A DNA stretch of 64,000 nt from Anaerolineales bacterium (GCA_019637805.1 JAHBVB010000001.1:137875-201874), one strand, 5' to 3'; positions 7,748-15,816 are shown, numbered from the stretch's first letter. A program made the numbers and translations. The notes: generated by a model not told the origin, from the letters alone.

Positions 7748-9106
7748 ATGGAAAGTATTTTTGAAAGCGTAGGCGAGTTTCTTAATGCGCTTGGCCCCCT
7801 GATTGTTCTGCCCGTGGTGATCGCCATCCTGGGCATTGTGCTGGGCCAGAAATGGGACAGCGCCGTGCGCAGCGGCCTCACCACGGCCGTGGCCTTCGTC
7901 GGTATCTTCCTAACCGTCGGCCTGCTGGGTGAAACCGTCAGCACGATCGGCGCGGCCTTTGCCGAGAACACCGGCACCGGCCTGAGCGTGATCGACATCG
8001 GCTGGCCGGCCGCTTCGGCCCTGGCCTTTGGCACGCCGGTGGGCAACCTGATCATCCCCTTGGGCATTGCGCTCAACCTGATCTTGCTGCTGCTCGGCCT
8101 GACCCACACCCTGGACATCGACATCTGGAACTTCTGGCACATGGCCTTTGTCGGCGCGCTGGTCAACTATGTGACCGGCAGCTTTGCGCTGGCCCTGTAT
8201 GCGGCCGCCTTCAGCCTGGTGGTGGCCCTGTTCCTGGCGGACTGGTCTGCCCCGCTGATCCAGAAGCACTTCAAGATCCCGGGTATCTCCATCCCCCACT
8301 TGCAGTCGGCCAGCTACATGCTCCTGGCGCTGCCGTTTGCCAATCTGATCAACAAGGTGCCGGCCCTGCGCAAGCTGAACATGGAACCGGACACCATCCG
8401 CAAGCGGCTGGGCCTGATCGGTGAGCCGATGGTCTTGGGCTTCATCATCGGCGGTCTGCTGGCCATCTTTGCCGGCCAGGGCACCACGGACGTGATCCTG
8501 ACGGCCGTCAACACCGCCGCGGTGATGCTGCTGATCCCGCGCATGGTCGGCATCCTGGTGGAGGCCCTCTCCCCGGTGGCCGAGGCTGCGCAGAAGTTCA
8601 TGTCCAAGCGCTTTGCCGGCCGCAAGTTCTACATCGGTATGGACTCGGCCATCCTGGCGGGCAACCCGACCGTGATCGCCGCCGGCCTGCTGCTGGTGCC
8701 GGTGGAGATCCTGCTGGCGCTGGCCCTGGCTCCGCTGGGCAACCAGACCCTGCCCTTCATCGACCTGGCGGACGGCGTGTTCGTGGCCGCCATGCTGGCG
8801 CCGCTGGTGGCCGGCGACGTGATCCTGACCACTCTGCTGGGCGCCATCGTGATGGGCATTGGTCTGATCTTCACCACCCATCTGGCCCCGGCGGTCACCA
8901 ACCTGGTGAACACCGGCGCCACGGCCCTGGACATCCCCTCCGGTTTTGCTTCCTACACCGTGATGAGCGATGGGGCCATGCCGGTGGCTTACGGCCTGTA
9001 CTACCTTTTCCAGACCCCGGTGGCCGTGGCGATCGTGGTCAGCCTGGTGGTATTGGGCGGCTTGTACTGGCTCAAAACCAAGTATCCTCTTGGCAGCGAA
9101 GCCTAG
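7748..9106 (+). CDS. PTS enzyme IIC, galactitol (GatC/SgcC) family
   Basis: 452 residues with about ten to twelve hydrophobic segments, typical of the EIIC-GAT family that moves a polyol or sugar across the membrane while IIB phosphorylates it. ATG at 7748 is preferred over the GTG one codon earlier, because AGGAG (7736-7740) is then 7 nt away. Conserved features include the GTPVGNLIIPLGIALN stretch and the hydrophilic FYIGMDSAILAGNP loop. It sits between IIB and an SgcQ-like gene. A long hairpin after its stop may alter expression of the genes downstream. Confidence 0.92.
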   Translation: MESIFESVGEFLNALGPLIVLPVVIAILGIVLGQKWDSAVRSGLTTAVAFVGIFLTVGLLGETVSTIGAAFAENTGTGLSVIDIGWPAASALAFGTPVGNLIIPLGIALNLILLLLGLTHTLDIDIWNFWHMAFVGALVNYVTGSFALALYAAAFSLVVALFLADWSAPLIQKHFKIPGISIPHLQSASYMLLALPFANLINKVPALRKLNMEPDTIRKRLGLIGEPMVLGFIIGGLLAIFAGQGTTDVILTAVNTAAVMLLIPRMVGILVEALSPVAEAAQKFMSKRFAGRKFYIGMDSAILAGNPTVIAAGLLLVPVEILLALALAPLGNQTLPFIDLADGVFVAAMLAPLVAGDVILTTLLGAIVMGIGLIFTTHLAPAVTNLVNTGATALDIPSGFASYTVMSDGAMPVAYGLYYLFQTPVAVAIVVSLVVLGGLYWLKTKYPLGSEA

Positions 9107-9141
9107 TACGGCAGTTCATTTCGTTGTTACGCAGTAGGTAA

Positions 9142-9179
9142 TGAACGAGGGTGAGCTGCAGAAGCAGTTCACCCTCGTT
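9142..9179 (+). promoter_or_regulatory. Long intra-operon hairpin without a U-tract
   Basis: A 12-bp perfect stem (9142-9153 with 9168-9179) continues inward as GCTGC/GCAGT around a 4-nt AGAA loop. It sits between the IIC stop and the sgcQ-like start and is followed by no T-run. It looks like an RNA-processing or 3'-end-protecting element that sets the ratio of the upstream and downstream halves of the operon. Confidence 0.55.
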
Positions 9180-9217
9180 CCCATCTTGAGGGAGTTGCGG
9201 AGGTAGACAAGGATAGT

Positions 9218-10030
9218 ATGAGCAATTGGATTGAAAGCCTATTCGGCACCCAAAAGCCGGTGATCGCCATGGTGCACATGCCGGCGCTGCCCGGCGACCC
9301 AGGCTATGACGCCAAGCAGGGCATGCAGTACGTGGTGGACCACACCCGCGCCGACCTGCTGGCCCTGCAGGAGGGCGGCGTGGACACGGTCATGTTCTCC
9401 AACGAATCCAGCCTGCCCTACCTGACCGAGGTCGAGCCGGTGACTGTGGGCAGCATGGCGCGCGTGATCGGCGAGCTGATGCCCGAGATCCGCATTCCCT
9501 TTGGGGTCAACGTGCTCTGGGACCCTTATCGCTCTCTGGACCTGGCGATGTCCACCGGCGCCTCCTTTGTGCGCGAGATCTTCACCGGCGTATACGCCAG
9601 CGATTTTGGCCTGTGGAACACCAATTGCGGCAAGGTGGTCCGCCACCAGCACGCCATCGGCGCCCAGAATGTAAAGCTGCTCTTCAACATCGTGCCGGAA
9701 GCCGCTTCCTACCTGGGAGACCGCAGCCTGGCCGATATTGCCCGCTCCACGGTGTTCAACGCTCACCCGGACGCCTTGTGCGTCTCCGGCCTGACGGCGG
9801 GCAAGGAAACCTCCGCCCAGGCACTGCACGAAGTACAGGAAGCCGTGGGCGACACGCCGGTGTTCGCCAATACCGGCGTGCGCCTGAGCAACCTGGAGCA
9901 GCAACTGACCGCCGCCGATGGCGTGGTGGTAGGCACCAGCTTCAAGAAGGACGGCTACATTTGGAACCCGGTGGATGGCGAGCGCGTGAAGGAATTCATG
10001 GCCAGAGTTCGGGAAATCCGCGGTCAATAA
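9218..10030 (+). CDS. BtpA/SgcQ-family protein (predicted TIM barrel)
   Basis: 270 residues of the COG0434 family. The start MSNWIESLFG...VIAMVHMPALPGDPGY is the family hallmark. The middle segment IPFGVNVLWDP and the C-terminal ANTGVRL...ADGVVVGTSFKKDG are phosphate-binding-barrel-like. The enzymatic role of SgcQ is not established. Its constant presence in sgc operons with a PTS and an epimerase suggests it acts on the phosphorylated sugar. The stop codon is 1 bp from the epimerase start, so the two are tightly coupled. Confidence 0.85.
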   Translation: MSNWIESLFGTQKPVIAMVHMPALPGDPGYDAKQGMQYVVDHTRADLLALQEGGVDTVMFSNESSLPYLTEVEPVTVGSMARVIGELMPEIRIPFGVNVLWDPYRSLDLAMSTGASFVREIFTGVYASDFGLWNTNCGKVVRHQHAIGAQNVKLLFNIVPEAASYLGDRSLADIARSTVFNAHPDALCVSGLTAGKETSAQALHEVQEAVGDTPVFANTGVRLSNLEQQLTAADGVVVGTSFKKDGYIWNPVDGERVKEFMARVREIRGQ

Positions 10031-10031
10031 C

Positions 10032-10691
10032 ATGCCCGCCTTCGAGATCGCGCCTTCGCTCGTCTCGGCTCCGCTGCTGAGCCTGAGCGACAGCCTGGCC
10101 CAGCTGCGCTCGGCCGGGGTGCAGAAGCTGCATATTGACATTGAAGACGGGCACTTTGTGCCCGTCATGAATCTGGGGACGCGCTTCATTGAAGAGCTGC
10201 GCGGCTCCGGATTCTTCCTGGATGTGCACCTGATGGTCTCCAACCCGGAGGAGATCATCCCCCTGGCGGCGCGCCTGGGGGCAGACGCCATCAGCGTGCA
10301 TCTGGAAGCCAGCCTGTACCCGCGCCGGCACTTGTCCGCCATCCGCAGCCTGGGTCTGCAGGCTGGGCTGGCGGTCAACCCCAAGACGCCCCTGCCCGAC
10401 CTGGACTACCTGGCGGATCGCCTGGACAGCCTGCTGGTCCTGACCACTGAGCCCGAAGACCCGCACAGCCCTTTCATCCCGGCCACATTGAACAAGATCA
10501 GGCAGGCGCGCCAATGGGCTGCGCAGGCGGCGCCCGGCCTGCCGATCACCGCCGACGGCGGAGTGAGCGCGGACAACCTGAGCGCGGTGCTGGTCGCCGG
10601 GGCCAGCGGCGTGGTGGTGGGCCGCGCCCTGTTTGCCGGGGCCGACCTCCAAAGAAGCATTGAGCAGTTGAGAAAGGCGGCCGGATCGTGA
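10032..10691 (+). CDS. Ribulose-phosphate 3-epimerase family protein (SgcE-like)
   Basis: 219 residues, a TIM barrel. The usual metal ligands can be seen: His and Asp in KLHIDIEDGHFVP, His in LDVHLMV, and Asp in TADGGVS. The family converts ribulose 5-phosphate to xylulose 5-phosphate or similar ketose phosphates. The motif is IEDGHFVP where housekeeping epimerases read MDGHFVPN, suggesting a specialised member such as SgcE. It overlaps the following IIA gene by 4 bp. Confidence 0.88.
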   Translation: MPAFEIAPSLVSAPLLSLSDSLAQLRSAGVQKLHIDIEDGHFVPVMNLGTRFIEELRGSGFFLDVHLMVSNPEEIIPLAARLGADAISVHLEASLYPRRHLSAIRSLGLQAGLAVNPKTPLPDLDYLADRLDSLLVLTTEPEDPHSPFIPATLNKIRQARQWAAQAAPGLPITADGGVSADNLSAVLVAGASGVVVGRALFAGADLQRSIEQLRKAAGS

Positions 10692-11161
10692 GCGCATTCA
10701 ATCTATTGGCGCCTGCCTCGGTGCATTTGGGCCTGCAGGCCCACAGCGCCGAAGAGGTGATCCGCCTGCTGGGCGGGGAATTGCGCTCCCACGGGAAGGT
10801 CAAAGCCGATTTTGTGGAAGCCACGCTGGCACGCGAGGCGTCCAACCCCACTGGCCTGGTGCTGGGCGGGCGATACAATGCCGCCCTGCCACATGTGGAC
10901 CTGGAATACGTCAACCAATCAGCCATCGCGCTGGCCGTGTTGAAGGACCCGGTCACTTTCCGCAGCATGGTGGACCAGGCAGAGGAAGTGCCGGTGCAGC
11001 TGGTGATCATGCTGGCCCTGGTGGACCCCAAAGCGCAGATCAATGCCCTCGGCCAAATTGCCGAAGTGCTGCAGAACCCCGAAATTGTCGAAAAGCTGGT
11101 CCACGCCACGACCAGCAAAGAGATCTTTCTGATCCTGGGCCAGATCGAAGGCGGTCAATAG
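10688..11161 (+). CDS. PTS enzyme IIA, fructose/galactitol type (SgcA/GatA-like)
   Basis: 157 residues from a GTG inside a GTGA overlap with the epimerase stop. The phospho-histidine is H69 in AALPHVD, preceded by the family REASNPTGL segment. It accepts phosphate from HPr (6173) and passes it to IIB (7441), completing the three-part permease spread over this operon. The next gene starts 1 bp after its stop. Confidence 0.9.
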   Translation: MSAFNLLAPASVHLGLQAHSAEEVIRLLGGELRSHGKVKADFVEATLAREASNPTGLVLGGRYNAALPHVDLEYVNQSAIALAVLKDPVTFRSMVDQAEEVPVQLVIMLALVDPKAQINALGQIAEVLQNPEIVEKLVHATTSKEIFLILGQIEGGQ

Positions 11162-11162
11162 C

Positions 11163-11537
11163 ATGTACGAGTGGTTCCAAAGCCTGACCGGCGCCTGGGG
11201 CCGGCCCCTGCTGGACTGGTATCTGGCCAACAGCTGGGTGAATTTGCCGCTGATCGGTTATGGCATCTTCCTGCTCTTGGCCTGGCGCAACTACGACCTG
11301 ATCGAGCAGCGCCTGGTGGACAGCTGGCTGGCACAGGCTAAGGACAAGAAGGGCAAAGCCAAACTGCCGTCCCAACCCGAAACCGATTGGGACGCCGCCG
11401 TGGCCGGCCTGAGCTATCCGTTTCTGGCGCAGCGCGGCTACCTGTGGCTGCACAAAAACACCGCTGAGAACGCGGCCAAGATCATCAACCTGCACCGCGT
11501 GCGCACCCGGGCCGAATGGCGCCTGGAACGCATGTAA
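11163..11537 (+). CDS. Unknown protein with one membrane helix, last gene of the sgc-like operon
   Basis: 124 residues. There is one clear hydrophobic helix (LPLIGYGIFLLLAW, about 28-41). A basic, proline-containing linker follows, and then a C-terminal domain rich in aromatic and charged residues (GLSYPFLAQRGYLWLHKNTAENAAKIINLHRVR). I recognise no family. It begins 1 bp after the IIA stop, so it is almost certainly co-translated with the PTS genes. It has no counterpart in the E. coli sgc operon that I know of. It may be a membrane tether or helper for the permease. Confidence 0.6.
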   Translation: MYEWFQSLTGAWGRPLLDWYLANSWVNLPLIGYGIFLLLAWRNYDLIEQRLVDSWLAQAKDKKGKAKLPSQPETDWDAAVAGLSYPFLAQRGYLWLHKNTAENAAKIINLHRVRTRAEWRLERM

Positions 11538-11595
11538 GTGCTGTGCCTGGCCGATTGCTCCAACGACTGAAGTGAATCGCGTATAAGATAGCGGC

Positions 11596-12603
11596 ATGGC
11601 CGCTTCCAAAAGCTATCGCTGGGGTTTCGTGGGCGCCGGCGGCATGGCACAAGCCTTGGCCGCCGATCTGGAGTTTGCGCCGCGCTGTGAAGTGGGCGGC
11701 GTCTACTCACGTAGTCCGGAAACGGCGCAGGCTTTGGCCGGCCGCTTTGGCGGCCAGGTCTACGCCTCGCTGGAGGCCATGCTGGCCGATGCGGCGATTG
11801 ACCTGATCTACATCGCTTCCCCCAACCAGCTGCACTACCGGCAGGCCGCCGCCGCTCTGCAAGCGGGCAAGCCGGTGCTGTGCGAGAAGCCTTTCACTTT
11901 GAATGCCGCCCAATTGGAACGCCTGATCGGCCTGGCGCGCAGTCAGGGGCTGTTCTTAATGGAGGCCATGTGGACCCGCTGGCTGCCGCTGCAGGCCCGT
12001 CTGCGTCAGCTGCTGGGCGAAGGGGCCATCGGCCAGCCGCTGCAACTGGAGGCCGGCTTCCATTCCCGGCCACCGGCGGCAGCTGACAACCGTTTTTACA
12101 ATCCCAGCCTGGGCGGCGGCGCCTTGTTGGACCTGGGCGTCTACCCGCTCTCACTAGCCAGCCAGATCTTCGGCCGCCCAGCCAAAATCACCTCGACTGT
12201 GCAGCTGGCCCCCACGGGTGTGGACGAACGCTTCGCAGCCCAGTTCAGCTACCAGAACGGGGCCAGCGCGCAGCTCTCGGCCGGGTTTGATGGCGTGCTG
12301 CGCCAGGACATTCTGCTGCGGGGCAGCGAGGGCAGCCTGCAGATCGCCCTGGACCAGGGCGGCTGGAAGCAGCGCCAACTGACCCTGACACGCGGCGGCC
12401 GAAGCGAGGTCTTCGACGCGCCCTACCTGGGCAGCGGCTACAGTTACCAAGCGGACGAAGTGGTGCGCGGCCTGGAGGCCGGGCGAACCGAGAGTGAGAC
12501 CATGCCGCTGGCCGAGTCGCTGGAAATCCTGCAGACGATGGATGCGCTGCGCGCCGAGTGGGGCTTGCACTACCCGGGCGAAGACGAGCTCCAAATGTTG
12601 TAG
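11596..12603 (+). CDS. Gfo/Idh/MocA-family NAD(P)-dependent oxidoreductase
   Basis: 335 residues. The N-terminal Rossmann fold opens with GFVGAGGMAQALAADLE, and the EKPFT motif (with the conserved lysine) is near residue 97. The C-terminal half is the beta-sheet substrate domain of PF02894-type enzymes. Members oxidise or reduce sugars and sugar derivatives such as inositol or glucose-fructose. Proximity to the sgc-like operon suggests a sugar substrate, which is inference. A TATAAG box at 11582-11587 lies 8 nt before the ATG, so its mRNA may be leaderless and separate from the PTS operon. Confidence 0.88.
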   Translation: MAASKSYRWGFVGAGGMAQALAADLEFAPRCEVGGVYSRSPETAQALAGRFGGQVYASLEAMLADAAIDLIYIASPNQLHYRQAAAALQAGKPVLCEKPFTLNAAQLERLIGLARSQGLFLMEAMWTRWLPLQARLRQLLGEGAIGQPLQLEAGFHSRPPAAADNRFYNPSLGGGALLDLGVYPLSLASQIFGRPAKITSTVQLAPTGVDERFAAQFSYQNGASAQLSAGFDGVLRQDILLRGSEGSLQIALDQGGWKQRQLTLTRGGRSEVFDAPYLGSGYSYQADEVVRGLEAGRTESETMPLAESLEILQTMDALRAEWGLHYPGEDELQML

Positions 12604-12624
12604 ACTAGCCTGTAGGCTGGCCCC

Positions 12625-13302
12625 ATGACCGAGACTACTCTGCGCTTCGAAGCCACACCGCAGCAAGGCCGGGTTTCCGCCTTGCTGCGGGTGCCAGACC
12701 GGGCCGGCGCCCTGTTGGTGCTGGCCCACGGGGCGGGCACTGACATGCGCCATCGTTCGCTGGAGATGCTGAGTGAGCAGTTGGCCGAACACCGCATCGC
12801 CACCTTCCGCTACAACTTCCCCTACAAAGAACGCGGCCGCGGCGGCCCCAACCCCAAAGCCGTACTGACGGCTACGGTCCGGGCGGCCGTCGCCGTCGCG
12901 GCGCAGGCCGCGCCGGGCTTGCCGCTGTTCGCCGGCGGGCGCTCGATGGGTGGGCGCATGACCTCGCTGGCCGCCAGCCAAGCAGCGCTGCCGGGCGTCA
13001 AAGGTCTGGTGTTCTTCGGCTTTCCGCTGCACCCGGCGGGCAAGCCGGGGGCCGAGCGCGGCGAGCACCTGGCCGCGGCCCGCCTGCCGCTGCTCTTTCT
13101 GCAAGGCCCGCGGGATGCACTGGCTCTGCCGGAGTTGCTGGAGCCGGTCGTGGCGGCCCTGGGTCAGCGGGCCACGCTGCACATGCTGGCCGGGGCCGAC
13201 CACAGCTACAAGGTGCTCAAGAGCTCCGGGCGCACGGAGGCGGAGGTGTACGCCGAAGCCGCCGCGGTGGCCGCGGCTTGGATGGCGAAACACGCCAACT
13301 AA
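12625..13302 (+). CDS. Alpha/beta hydrolase, KANL3/Tex30 family
   Basis: 225 residues. VLAHGAGTDMRH is the oxyanion-loop region. GGRSMGGRM is the nucleophile elbow with the catalytic serine, and GADHSYKV supplies the C-terminal histidine. The combination of an HGAG start and a GxSMGGR elbow is typical of Tex30/KANL3-like hydrolases related to dienelactone hydrolases. The substrate is unknown. It follows the oxidoreductase by 21 bp and ends at a bidirectional terminator shared with glnA. Confidence 0.82.
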   Translation: MTETTLRFEATPQQGRVSALLRVPDRAGALLVLAHGAGTDMRHRSLEMLSEQLAEHRIATFRYNFPYKERGRGGPNPKAVLTATVRAAVAVAAQAAPGLPLFAGGRSMGGRMTSLAASQAALPGVKGLVFFGFPLHPAGKPGAERGEHLAAARLPLLFLQGPRDALALPELLEPVVAALGQRATLHMLAGADHSYKVLKSSGRTEAEVYAEAAAVAAAWMAKHAN

Positions 13303-13330
13303 AAGCGGCAGCCGAGTGGCTGCCGCTTTT
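13301..13330. terminator. Bidirectional terminator between the hydrolase and glnA
   Basis: A 13-bp perfect stem (13301-13313 with 13318-13330) has a GAGT loop and A/T runs on both sides, so it can stop transcription from both converging genes. Confidence 0.92.
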
Positions 13331-13348
13331 TAGTTGTGCATCGAGCTT

Positions 13349-14782
13349 TTAGATACCCGAGTACAAGTGAAACTCGTAGGGCGTCGGGCGCAGAGCGACT
13401 TCCTGCACTTCGGCCTTCTTGAGGTCGGTCCAGGCGTTCAGCACGTCTTCGGTGAAGACGTCGCCGACCAGCAGATAGTCATGGTCCTTCTCCAGGGCGG
13501 CAATGCTTTCACCCAGGCTGCCGGGGACGCTCTTGATCTGCGATTTCTCCGAACCAGTCAGGTCCCAGATGTTCTTGTCCAGCGGGCCAAAGCCGGCCTT
13601 GCGCGGGTCAATACGGCGCTTGATGCCGTCCAGACCCGCCATCAGCATGGCGGGGAAGGCGAAGTAGGGGTTGGCCATCGGGTCCGGGGCGCGGAATTCA
13701 ATGCGCTTGGACTTGGCATGGCCCTTGCCGCTGAAGTACATCGGAATGCGGATGATGGCGCTGCGGTTGCGCTTGGAGAAGGCCACGTTGACCGGGGCCT
13801 CGTAGTGCGGCACCAGGCGGCGGTAGGAGTTGGTGGTGGGGGCGCAGAAGGCCAGCAGGCTGTCGATGTGGGTCAGGATGCCGCCGATGTAGTACATGGC
13901 CAGGTCAGACAGCTCAGCGTATGAAGCGCTGGCATAGAACAGGTTGGTGTTGCCCTTCCACAAGCTGTTGTGCACATGCATGCCAGAGCCGTTGTCGCCA
14001 AACAGCGGCTTGGGCATGAAATTGGCGGTCAGGCCGTGGCGGCGGGCGGTGTTGCGCACCACATACTTGTACTTGACCACTTTGTCAGCCATGCTCACCA
14101 GGCTGTCAAAACGCATATCAATTTCGCATTGGCCGGCCGAGGCGACCTCGTGGTGGTGCATTTCCACATCAATGCCCCAGTCGCGCAGCAGCAGGCTCAT
14201 CTCGCTGCGCACATCCTGCAGGGTGTCGAAAGGCGGCAGCGGGAAATAGCCGCTCTTGGGAGCGATGCGGTAGCCCAGGTTTTCGCCGGGCCGCTCGCCG
14301 GTGTTCCAGCCGCCTTCGGGGCTGTCGAGCTTGAAGCCCATGTTGTGCGGGTCGGTGGTGTAGGAGGAATGCGAAAAGAGGAAGAATTCCGCTTCCGGCC
14401 CCCAGTAGCTGGTGTCGGCCACGCCGCTCTTCTTCAAATAGGCTTCGGCCTTCTCGGCGATGAAGCGCGGGTCACGGCTGTAACGCACACCGCGCTCCGG
14501 GTCGTGCACGGTGCAGACGAAGCTGAGCGTGGGGATGGAGAGGAAGGGGTCCACATGGGCGCTGTCCAGCTCCAGGCGCAGCAGCAGGTCCGAGTCGTAA
14601 ATGTTCTGGAAGCCCTTGATGCTGGAACCGTCAAAGCCCATGCCGTCCTCCAGCACGGAGTCCAGCTCGCTGACCGGCACGCTGGCGTGCTGCCAGACGC
14701 CGAGGGTGTCTGCGAAGCGCAGATCGATCATTTCGATTTTGTGGTCCTTGACCAAACGAGTGATTTTTGCGGGTATTGCCAT
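13349..14782 (-). CDS. glnA: Type I glutamine synthetase
   Basis: 477 residues, full length for the bacterial type I enzyme, which makes glutamine from glutamate, ammonia and ATP. Landmarks are GFDGSSIKGFQ (49-59), the EAEFFLF metal site (130-136), GSGMHVHNSLWKG (265-277) and NSYRRLVPHYEAPV (318-331). The segment that carries the adenylylated tyrosine in E. coli (DKNLYDLP) reads DKNIWDLT here, so position 406 is tryptophan and this control is missing. Expression instead appears set by antitermination: the leader has paired ANTAR hexaloops and a terminator, and a GAF-ANTAR gene lies upstream. AAGGAG precedes the ATG. Confidence 0.98.
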   Translation of the reverse strand: MAIPAKITRLVKDHKIEMIDLRFADTLGVWQHASVPVSELDSVLEDGMGFDGSSIKGFQNIYDSDLLLRLELDSAHVDPFLSIPTLSFVCTVHDPERGVRYSRDPRFIAEKAEAYLKKSGVADTSYWGPEAEFFLFSHSSYTTDPHNMGFKLDSPEGGWNTGERPGENLGYRIAPKSGYFPLPPFDTLQDVRSEMSLLLRDWGIDVEMHHHEVASAGQCEIDMRFDSLVSMADKVVKYKYVVRNTARRHGLTANFMPKPLFGDNGSGMHVHNSLWKGNTNLFYASASYAELSDLAMYYIGGILTHIDSLLAFCAPTTNSYRRLVPHYEAPVNVAFSKRNRSAIIRIPMYFSGKGHAKSKRIEFRAPDPMANPYFAFPAMLMAGLDGIKRRIDPRKAGFGPLDKNIWDLTGSEKSQIKSVPGSLGESIAALEKDHDYLLVGDVFTEDVLNAWTDLKKAEVQEVALRPTPYEFHLYSGI

Positions 14783-14804
14783 GTTTGCTCCTTATTCGTT
14801 TGCA

Positions 14805-14847
14805 ACAAAAAAGTCTCCCGAGAGGCCAAAGGACCGCTCGGGAGACT
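14805..14847 (-). terminator. Conditional intrinsic terminator before glnA
   Basis: An 11-bp stem AGTCTCCCGAG / CTCGGGAGACT (14812-14822 with 14837-14847) is followed on the minus strand by a six-U run at 14812-14807. It lies 24 nt before the glnA start codon. A terminator placed inside a leader points to attenuation control. Confidence 0.9.
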
Positions 14848-14896
14848 CCGTTGTCTTCCTGAATTTGCGTGGTCAACGCGCCATTGCGTTGCCCAC
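14805..14896 (-). ncRNA. ANTAR dual-hexaloop antiterminator in the glnA leader
   Basis: Reading the minus-strand RNA, hairpin P1 (14896-14869) has stem CAACGC/GCGTTG, extended by GTGG/CCAC, around hexaloop AATGGC. Nine nt later hairpin P2 (14859-14840) has a 7-bp stem with one A-C mismatch around hexaloop AACGGA. Both loops have A at position 1 and G at position 4, the recognition rule for ANTAR proteins. The 3' strand of P2 (GTCTCCC) is also the 5' strand of the terminator at 14847-14812, so the two folds exclude each other. Binding of the GAF-ANTAR protein encoded just upstream should favour P1/P2 and let transcription into glnA proceed. Confidence 0.85.
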
Positions 14897-14904
14897 AAGG
14901 CGAC

Positions 14905-14934
14905 ATGTTACGGCAAAAGGGGGGTGCTTGTCAA
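14905..14934 (-). promoter_or_regulatory. glnA: glnA promoter
   Basis: Consensus -35 TTGACA (14934-14929), 18-nt spacer, -10 TAACAT (14910-14905). The predicted start near 14898 places the P1 hairpin at the very 5' end of the transcript. Confidence 0.8.
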
Positions 14935-14954
14935 TAGGGAGTTTTTTTTAAGAG

Positions 14955-15029
14955 CGAACCTGAGTAGATCTGCGTTTTGCGGTATTGCAGAAGAGATGAC
15001 TGTGTGGATTCTTAGCTACTCCAGGTTCG
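14955..15029. repeat. Imperfect 13-bp inverted repeat with a large loop
   Basis: CGAACCTGAGTAG (14955-14967) pairs with 15016-15029 with one bulged C, around a 48-nt loop. It lies between the GAF-ANTAR stop and the glnA promoter. An A/T run (14942-14950) borders it. Its role is unknown; it may be a remnant of a dispersed palindromic element. Confidence 0.45.
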
Positions 15030-15076
15030 GCGCATTGGTGCAGGCTTATTAAGCCGCTCAGAATGACACGATCGAG

Positions 15077-15790
15077 TTACTCACCAAACGAGAGCTTATC
15101 CATCAGCAGCACCGCTTCGGCCACTTCTTTGATGCTCTTGCGCGTGTCCATGCTCTCTTTTTGCAGCAGCTTGTAGGCCTCCGGCTCGGAGAGGTTGCGG
15201 CGGCGCATCAGCACGCCTTTGGCACGCTCGACCAGCTTGCGCATGGCCAGGGCCTCTTTCAGGGCCAGGGTTTCGTCCAGCAGCAGGGCATTTTCCACCG
15301 CCCCACCCACCAGCTTGCCCACCGCGGCCAGCAGCTTGATCTCCATCTCGGCGTGCGGGTGCGGCTGCTTGTGCTGCACATTGATCACGCCCACCAGGCC
15401 GCGCTTGCCCAGGATCGGCACCGACAAAAAGGCCTCAAAGCGGTCTTCCGGCAAGCTGCGGAAGCCCTTGAAGCGGATGTCCTTGCTGGCCCCCTGCGAG
15501 AGCGCCACGGGTTCCTGCTGCAGGGCCACCCAGCCGGTGATACCCTCGCCCAATTTGAGCTTGATCTTCTGCAGCAGCGCGGAGTGCGGGTTGCGCGAGG
15601 CGCGCAAGACCAGTTCGTCTTCCTGCTTATCCAGCAGGTAGACCAGGACCGAATCGCCGCCGGTCACTTCGGCCGCGATGCGCACGATCTCATTGAGCAC
15701 TTCGCTCAACTCAAAGCTGCTGACGGCCTGCGCCACCTGGTAGAGCAAATCCAGCTCTTTTTGCAGCGCTTTAATTTCTTCTTTGGTCAT
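15077..15790 (-). CDS. GAF-ANTAR RNA-binding antiterminator, likely regulator of glnA
   Basis: 237 residues. A GAF sensor domain (about 10-165) is followed by a short helix and a C-terminal ANTAR domain (about 175-232). The ANTAR core reads LVERAKGVLMRRRNLSEPEAYKLLQKESM, with the three-helix pattern used to bind paired RNA hexaloops. ANTAR proteins prevent transcription termination in nitrogen-metabolism operons. The gene is transcribed towards glnA, whose leader holds a matching two-hexaloop target 181 nt past its stop. The signal sensed by the GAF domain is unknown. A TATAAT box at 15804-15799 is only 8 nt from the ATG, so the mRNA is probably leaderless. Confidence 0.93.
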   Translation of the reverse strand: MTKEEIKALQKELDLLYQVAQAVSSFELSEVLNEIVRIAAEVTGGDSVLVYLLDKQEDELVLRASRNPHSALLQKIKLKLGEGITGWVALQQEPVALSQGASKDIRFKGFRSLPEDRFEAFLSVPILGKRGLVGVINVQHKQPHPHAEMEIKLLAAVGKLVGGAVENALLLDETLALKEALAMRKLVERAKGVLMRRRNLSEPEAYKLLQKESMDTRKSIKEVAEAVLLMDKLSFGE

Positions 15791-15816
15791 GGGGCGGGAT
15801 TATACGACAGGCGCGG

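Noticed and set aside
7910..8881. 323-codon minus-strand frame opposite PTS IIC
   Set aside because: His/Gln/Arg-rich antisense shadow of a membrane protein gene.
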